Assembly (NCBI RefSeq): GCF_021869535.1
Contig: NW_026262723.1
Location: 84,198,324-84,262,323, forward strand
Length of the DNA: 64,000 nt
Source of the DNA: Mytilus californianus
Taxonomy: Eukaryota > Mollusca > Bivalvia > Mytilida > Mytilidae
Reading direction: 5' to 3'
Shown: one piece after another, positions 46,301 to 55,300 of the stretch
How positions within the stretch are numbered: the stretch's first letter is position 1
How the letters are laid out: each line of letters opens with the position of its first letter
Program-made: the position numbers and the translations under genes
Notes under the pieces: model-generated
What the model was told of the DNA's origin: nothing
Databases searched by the model: none
The model's input: only the letters and a program-made list of their open reading frames with translations

Positions 46301-49300
46301 TTGTTCCAATATACACTATTCTGTTTAATTTGGTCCTATAAATTAACATTTGAGTAATATTGGATTGGTTCCTAATCCGACTATATAAGGGTATATACGC
46401 GGAGATAAGCTACAGAATTTCTGCATTGTCAGTTGTTGCAGTCTTCGCATTGACCTCGAATGCAGATTTCATCATAGTAATATGCTATAAAATCGTAAAT
46501 AAAGAAATTCAGCAGAATTTAATAACTTTTAACCGAAAGTTGTTGGAAACATTAAAGAAAACTGTATTTTTGTGTATTATTAAGGCGACAATAGTTTACC
46601 AATGTTCAAATATTGTAAATCGATAAGCAAGAGACAAACCAACGTAACAAATAGATATGGGGGGGGGGGGGGGGGGGGGGGGGGGATCACATAAAGATCG
46701 ACACCGATTGCGTTGACTGGGTAAGCGTCTTTTGCTATACATGTATAATTAATATATGAATAGTGTCCCCCCCCCCTTCCCCCTAAAAAAAGAATGTTTT
46801 TTTATGAGTATTGAATGAGTTTAAATTTGTCCTTACCCTCTAAATGTATCCAATGATTTTAGCCTCTCTTTCTTTGATTTAGCATCTGGGGATCCACGGA
46901 CACCTTGAAGATTCTGTGTTGCATCATGTTTACCTGATACGTGTATTTCTGTTGATGATGTAAGACTAACTGATGATATCAAACCACTATGTTTCAGTGA
47001 ACCGTCATGGCTTATCGTGACCTTAATTAAGATGGCGATGTAGGGTTAATTTTGATAATCTTTATTTCACAGATAATACCTTATTAGGAAGTGCATATAG
47101 TATTTAAATTGTAATTAGGGTATTATAATTATTTGGCATTCATTTATGTTTGCTGCATCTTTGGGAGATTGTGGAAACTCTTGGAATATGTCACGAAACA
47201 ACCGGTACTAATTACAATATTCAAATTGAAAATAAAAGACATTACAACATTCTATTCGACTCCGCTCGACATATTCTATAGACATTTGTTTATGATTCAT
47301 ATATACAACTTTTGATATTTTTTGTTTTGTTGGATTGCCAACCATGACGTAGTACGAGATGTCAATTATACCTTAGCTGAACATGACCTGTACAATTATT
47401 AGGACAGAATATTCAGAAAACCACTAGAAGAATATTCTAATGTATACCTGAAAATCTAAATGAAACATTTTACCTGATCAATAAGGGGTTCATATTCACC
47501 GTCATTTGAGTTGATCTTTCGACATAGTTTAACCCTGAAAAAAGTAAAGAAGAATCAAGGTCTCACATTGCATACATAACCTTTTTTTATTTTTTTGTAT
47601 TTGTTCTGCTTGCTATTTTCTGCTCTCTCCATGTTTGCCTTAAAAGCATGCCAGTAATTAAAAAAGTGTAACTTGTATATCGATCACTTCATTGAGACGT
47701 CTAGCGTTTCTTGGTTCTCTATTATCCACTCTCTTTAAAATGGCATATGTTCTTTTGTGTAACTTTTGTTAATCACTGATCGAAATTAAAAATGAGATGA
47801 ATTTCAGATCTACAAAGTCTACTTCAAATTGTTTATGTTAATGTTAATGTGCCAGACCCGTGTCAGTAACCGCGCTAGTGGTCGTCGCAAGTCTGATCGT
47901 AATGTGTCGGAGTTTTTAGCGTTTTTTTTTAGGGGGGTTTGTTTAATTTGATTTGTTTCTGGTTTTTGAATTTTCAAATATTCAGAAATGGCGTCTTTAG
48001 GTTGCTGTATCATTGACATATAATTCACATCTCTTGTTATATCTTTAGTTAACCAGGAAGAGTATTGAAAAACCTACTAACAATATTTATACCGTGTAAT
48101 GAACTGGCCAAATTATTTGGAGAAATAATTTCAGTTCGTTTGTTTAACGTCTAGAACCAAAAAAAAATCAGATAGCTTAAACAAACATACAAAAAACGTC
48201 TCGTTTATTGTTTTTGAGGTATTGGCTATTCAATGTAATGATGAACGAAAATAACCGGGCAATTTAAAATTTGAATGTGTATGTAATTTCAAAGTCTAAA
48301 GCACTCACCAATAGTACTTTGAGAACAAACACCATATTAAAGCTACAGCAAAGAAAATACCAGCCGCTGCATACAGTGCTTTAATAAAAGAAAAATCAAC
48401 CATGAATCAGTCTATCATGTATACTAAAGACCAAAGGTATGGAAAGCCAAATACATTTAAGGTCGACTACTTCTTTTTATCATTTTGACTAAATTACATT
48501 ATGGTTTGCTTGTTTCTGTAAAAAGCATACACTTCAACCCTGTGTATACTGAAGACAGAAATAAAGGACCATAAAGCTTTCCCCCATTAATGTAATATCA
48601 TTTCACAAAAATAGATTTTTTCAATTTTTTAGAATATATGTAAAAGTAAAATATTTGAAAATTGTCCTTAAAAGGTGATTTTTGGTGTAAGTCTGGAATC
48701 GTAAATCTTTGTCTTTATGTTTGTGTACTTTTGGAATTATTTGATGATTACAGGTACTGGTAGGTATTTGCAAAATTACATATCCATCCGAACTTCTTAG
48801 AGAATACCTTACATTTTGTCGCTTGTCAATTGTTTATAGTCGTTCGCTATCTTCCAGATGTTTGTTTTCAGTTTTGCATTATTATGTACTGTAGTTATTT
48901 TTTTAAATTCCAATTACTTAATTTCGGTATGGCATGCTCAATCGGTTGAGGTTGTAGGTTTTTGAACTCAACCGTGTCAAATAAAAAAGACTGCTGTGTC
49001 TTCGCAACGAAATCAGAATTATGCAATGATTTAGATAAAGAGTGATTAGGTGTTATACAAAATAAGTTCACACATCATCCCTCAAATGACTCGCATTTAT
49101 GTTTGTTTTTATATATGATCCATCAATAGTATAACAACGAAAAATCATCAAATAAGAATACCAATGAATGAACTCTTTGGTGACGTTCTTAGTTGAACAG
49201 AACAGTTAAGTTTAGCATCTGCAGTTACATTTATTGCATATATCCCGTGTTCTTTAAAATGCATTGACAAATCTTTTTCACTGAAAATGTAAAATAAGAC

Positions 49301-52300
49301 ATGATTAGCAGAAATATTAGAAAAGTACAAATAAATTGTACATTCTATATGACAAATCTTATACCAAAAATCTTTGCTTTTTTTTAACCTTTGTACAAGT
49401 TTTTAACTGTGCTTTTCTTTGTTTTTTTTCTTCTTTATTTCATAGTAATGTAAATTAAAGTAAAATTACCTGCAGTTAGACTTAATACTGACATCATCTG
49501 TTGTTATCTCCAGTCTTGTTTTCCACCTTGTGTCAACTAACACAGTTTTATTCATTACATTTGTAGCTAATGGAAGTAGGAAGCACTACAAAATAATAAA
49601 AATTGTACAAAATACACCCGTGATCTACAATATAAATCTTTTTATACTGCAGCTAGAATACTTCCCGTTGTATTTATTTCCCAAATTTAGTACCAAAGTG
49701 ATAATTCGTGCAATGACGATTTCACGTTACGTTACTTTTCTTCACAATGTGGGGTTCGTTTAGGGATTTTGTGTTAACATTTTCATAATAATAATTGTAG
49801 CCATTTTCAGCTGTAGTATAAAAACAATATTATGTTAATGTCAGAATGAAAAAAAAAAAAACAACACTTGTTTGTATTCGGCACAAAACAGTGGCAGGGC
49901 GAGGTTTCCCCAATTTCTTAGCCTCATACAAAAAAGTTGATATTTTTTACATCAACCGAATATCGTATATATGACATATATGTGTTTTGAAATTGAAGAG
50001 TTAAACAAGAGGGCAATAAAAAGTCGTACAACAATCAGAAGTGTTGTGATATTGTAACTATCATATTTATTTAGTTGGTTTAATTTGTTTTGTGTGGCCT
50101 AAGAATGTTTACACTATATATTTTTTATATTGTGTACAAAATAATACACATTGTGTTACAACTATGCAGTTTAGAAATAACTAGAACAATCATTGATACT
50201 CATATGGAATGATTAGAACTTTCTATTTCACTTACATAACGTTTCCAGAATGATTATAACAAAAGATGCGTAATTTAAACATCTACAGTTATCTAGAACG
50301 TTCCGTTACAAGTATTTAAATGAAGACCCTTAAGTTAGACATAGACTTAGACATGGACATCGATAGTCCAAATAATATGACGTCTTGTAAGGCTATTTTT
50401 TTTCTGTGACGCTGAAGGCGTTGAAGATGTCACAGAAAAAAAATAAAATAGCCTTGCAAGACGTCATAATTATTTGGACTAGGACATCGATAGACATTAA
50501 TATTCTCAGCAGGATTGACACTTTTATTTACAAACTACATCATGCTAGATTGTGACTTATTGGACGTAACATTCTGTGTGGATTCCCGAGAAGATTTCCG
50601 GATAAAGAAAAGATAAAAGATTGGACTCATATTTGACAGTTAAGTTGACATTAATATTTGTGTAATACTTCTTGTAAACTTGTGTATAACAAATCTTGTT
50701 AAATTAAATTATTGATTTGTGTCTTTTGTTGGCTACAATTAAAAGTCGATTTTTCTGGTCGTAACAGAAATTGGGGGCTCGTACTGTGATAACGTACATA
50801 TCTCATTGAAAATTTTTAGTATTTTTGTTAGAATTAGCCAACAAAATTCTACAAAATGGCATTTGATGCCTGTAAATTTTTAAAAACGCCAGACCTGGAG
50901 GGGTTTGATAATTTAAAGAAAGAGGAATTAGTGTTTCTTGCTAAACATCTGAAATTAGATTTTATAGTATCTATGAGAAAACAAATTATAAGAAATTTGG
51001 TAATAGACAAATTAGTTGACGCAGAAATTTTAGGTGAAGAGGCTCTTGAACTTAAGGTCGAAAATGTTGACGCTATCAAATTCAAACAGCTTGAATTGGA
51101 ACATGAACTTAAATTAAAACAACTGGAAAACGAAGTTAAATTAATATAATTAAAGCAATTGGAAAAAGAAGATGAACTTAAATTAAAACAATTTGAAAAA
51201 GAAGAAAGACAGGCAGAACTTGAAATGAAGGAAAGGCTAAAGATGGAGAAAATAAAAAAAAAAGAAGATGAATTTAAACTAAAACAAGATGAATTTAAAT
51301 AAAAACAGGCAGAACTTGAAATGAGGGAAAGGTTAGAGATGGAGAAAATGAAAATTGAAATGGTCAAAGAAGAAAGCAACACTAAAGTCCAGTCGAAATC
51401 AGAACATTTTGACGCAGCAAAAAATATACGTTTGGTTCCCAGATTTTTTGAAAAACAGTCGATAATTATATTCCACAGTTTGAGAAAATTTCCAAAATTT
51501 GAAATGACCAAAGCCTTATTGGATTACGATGCTGCAAAGTGTTTTTGAGGGCAAGGCCGCAGAAATTTACTCAGCACTTTCATCAGAAAAAAGTTCTGAT
51601 TATGACACGGTAAATCAGGAAGTTTTGAAAGCTTATGAGCTAGTACCAGAAGCATATGGACAGAAATTTAGATCTTATAAAAAGTTTGATTCACAAACCT
51701 ATGTTGAATTTGCTAGGGAAAAAGAAGATCTATTTGATAAATGGCTTACGTCGGTCGAAGAAAACAGATAACAATTTTGATAACAATTGATGTTATTAGA
51801 AGAGTTCAAACAATGTGTTCATTTAGACTTAAAAACACATTTAGACGACAAAACTGTTGAGACATTACATGATGCAGCTGTTATTTCAGATAATTATACC
51901 CTTTCACATAATAGAAGTTTCAAGGGTCAAAATTTTAATACTTCGAGTGGAATTACAAAAATCAAAGCACTAAGCGTACTGATAGTAAGCCTGTTGCACA
52001 GAATAAGAGTCAATCTAGTTATAAAATGTCTAGTATAAAATTTGATACTTTTGAGAAGAAGTCACTGACTTGTGCTTATTGTAAGAAGAATGGTCACCTG
52101 ATGGCTGATTGTTTTAGACTCCAGAAGAAGAATGAAAGAGATAATAAGCCCAAGACCAGTGTTTGTACGACACCCCGTGTTACCAATACGTTGGAATGTC
52201 CTGCGAGTATCGCTTTTCAGTCCAGTTTTTTGTGATTACATGAAGGATTATAAACCTTTCATGTCTGATGGGTATGTTTTTATTGTTGATAATACTACTC

Positions 52301-55300
52301 CTCAGCCTATTAAGATTTTACGGGACACTGGAGCTTCTCAGACTTTATTGTTAGAAGGTGTGTTGCCTTTGTCCGAGGAAACTTCTGTTGGTGCCTCCGT
52401 TTTGTTACAAGGTGTGGAGTTAGGTTGTATAGATGTTCCCCTCCATCGTATTTATCTGAAGTCAGATTTGATAACTGGACCCGTTGTTGTGGGTGTTCGT
52501 CCTAATCTACCTGTTGATGGTGTTTCATTATTGCTAGGAAATGATCTAGCTAGGAACAAAGTGGTTGCTGAACCAATTGTTACCAGTGAACCGGTGGTGA
52601 ATGTTAAATCACCTGAAGATGATGCTGAACTGTATCCAGCTTGTGTTGTTACTATGGCGATGACTAGAAAACAACAAAATGAGGATTTGCAAGAAGACCA
52701 GTTTGATTACATGGACCTTTCTGACACTTTCCTAGCCGACATTGAAGCCCTTATAAGACCACCTAGTGTTAACAAGAATGTTATTATGCCATGGAGTGGT
52801 GAACAGCCATTCATTCGACCGAAGGAAATTTGCCGAAGAACAAAATAAAGACCCCGAGGTTCTTCAGATCCGCAAGAGGGCTCAACCACAGGAGGAAGCA
52901 GACAAAGTGGCCGAATGCTATTACCATCAAGACGGCATTTTAATGAGGAAGTGGAAGCCCCCCTGATGCTACCCCAGAGGAGGAATGGAGAGTGGTATAC
53001 CAAGTGGTTGTGCCTAAAGTTTATAGGCAAGAAATTATTGGTCTTGCCCATGACACCCCCTTGGCTGGACACTTAGGTATAAGGAAGACTTGCCTTAAGA
53101 TCTTGCAGCATTTCTACTGGCCAAGACTTAGAAATGATGTCGCAGAATACTGCAAATCATGCCATATATGCCAGGTTGTTGGTAAGCCTAACCAGAAAAT
53201 ACCACCAGCACCACTTCTGCCTATTCCAGCCTTTGGAGAACCTTTCAGCAGAGTACTAATTGACTGCGTTGGACCTCTACCAAAGACCAAGACTGGAAAT
53301 GCGTATTTATTGACGATCATGTGTACATCCACTCGCTTTCCTGATGCTATTCCGCTAAGGAATATCAAGACACCTACTATTGTCAAAGCTGTTATCAAAT
53401 TTTTTCACGTTAGTAGGACTTCCCAAGTCTATACAGTCCGACCAGGGTTCAAACTTCATGTCAGGTTTATTTCAGCAAGTCGTGTACCAGTTAGGGATTG
53501 CTCAGTATAGATCAAGTGCTTATCATCCAGAATCTTAAGGTGCCATGGAACGTTTTCATCAAACATTGAAGAACATGATTAGAACTTTTTGTCTTCAATT
53601 TGACAGAGACTGGGATGATGGAGTTCACTTTCTACTTTTTGCGGTCCTAGAGGCTGTTCAAGAATCCCTTGGTTTTTTTAGTCCCTTTGAGTTGGTATTT
53701 GGCCATACTGTAAGAGGACCGTTAAAATTGATGAAGGAAAAGTGGTTTGCTGAACACACTGACTTGAATCTTTTAGATTATGTATCTAGATTTAAAGAAA
53801 AATTGTATACTGCTTGTCAAATTGCTCAGAAAAACTTAAAAAATGTACAGAACAAGATGAAAATATGGTATGATAAAGATGCCAGAGCCTGTGATAAGGT
53901 ACCTGTATTTTTGCCAGTCTCTGGACATCCTTTAAAGGCTTAATATTGTGGTCCTTATACAATAGAGAGTAAAATAAATGATTTGAATTATATTGTAAAA
54001 ACTCCAGGTCGGCGCAAACAAAATAGAGTGTGTCATATTAATATGTTAAAACCATATGTTGAGCGTACTAATGAATGTGAGAGTAAACCAGTTGCCACTT
54101 TAGCCCTGGTTAAATTGGAGAACAATCATGACAAACCAGATGTAATTGAACCACCTTTTATTTCTAAAACTATGGAAGAGACCGTTAGATTGAAAAATTT
54201 AGAAATTTTCTCAAATTTAGATTCAAAACTTGCACATCTGTCTTTTGATCGTAGAGAAAAAATAAAAGCTTTGGTATTTTCTTTTAAAAATCTTTTTCCA
54301 GATGTGCCAAACAAAACCACTGCTGTTTGTCATTATGTTGATGTAGGCGATGCCTCTCCAATTAAGCAACATCCTTACCGGCTCAATCCACTCAAACTTG
54401 AATTTATGAGACAAGAAATTAAATATATGCTTGACAATGATATTATTGAGCCGAGTAACAGTGAATGGAGTTCTCCTTGTCTCCTTGTGCCCAAACCAGA
54501 TAAAATCTTTCGTTTCGTGACTGATTTCAGAAAAGTAAATTCAGTTTCAAAATCTGATTCCTATCCAATTCCAAGGATAGACGATTGTATTGACAACATT
54601 GGTCAAGCAAAATTTGTGAGCAAATTTGATTTGTTGAAAGGTTACTGGCAAGTTCCATTGACACAGAGAGCTACCTGAAATATCAGCTTTTGTCACACCA
54701 GATGGCTTATTTCAATATACTGTAATGCCGTTTGGCATGAAAAGTGCTCCAGCTACATTTCAAAGAATCATCAATAATGTTATAAAAAATTTAGAGTGTT
54801 GTTATGCTGATATTGATGATCTCATTGTATGTAGTGATAGCTGGGAACAGCATTTAACACATTTATATGACATTTTTGATAGATTGTCACAATCAAATTT
54901 GACTGTTAATCTTGGTAAAAGTGAATTTTGCCAGGCCACTATTGATTATTTAGGGCATACAGTTGGCCAAGGTCAAATGAAACCTATTATGGCTAAAGTG
55001 GATGCAATTACCAAATTTCCTCCTCGTACAAATAAAAAACAACTTATGAGATATTTAGGCATGATTGGATTTTACCGGAAATTCTGTTCAAATTTTGCTA
55101 CTGTTGTTCAATCATTGACTCATCTTTTACGAAAAGATTCTAAATTTATCTGGAGTGAAAATTGTCAAAACGCTTTTGAAAATAGTAAATCACTTTTAAT
55201 CAATAATCCAGTTCTGGTCACTTCAGACTTTGAAAAACAATTTAAACTTGCCGTTGATGCAAGCGATGTAGGAATTCGAGCTGTTTTATATCAAGAGATA

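Noticed and set aside
50849..51511. 220-codon minus-strand Ser/Asn-rich ORF
   Set aside because: It is antisense to the Lys/Glu-rich gag coiled coil of the LTR element; the low-complexity composition explains the long open frame.
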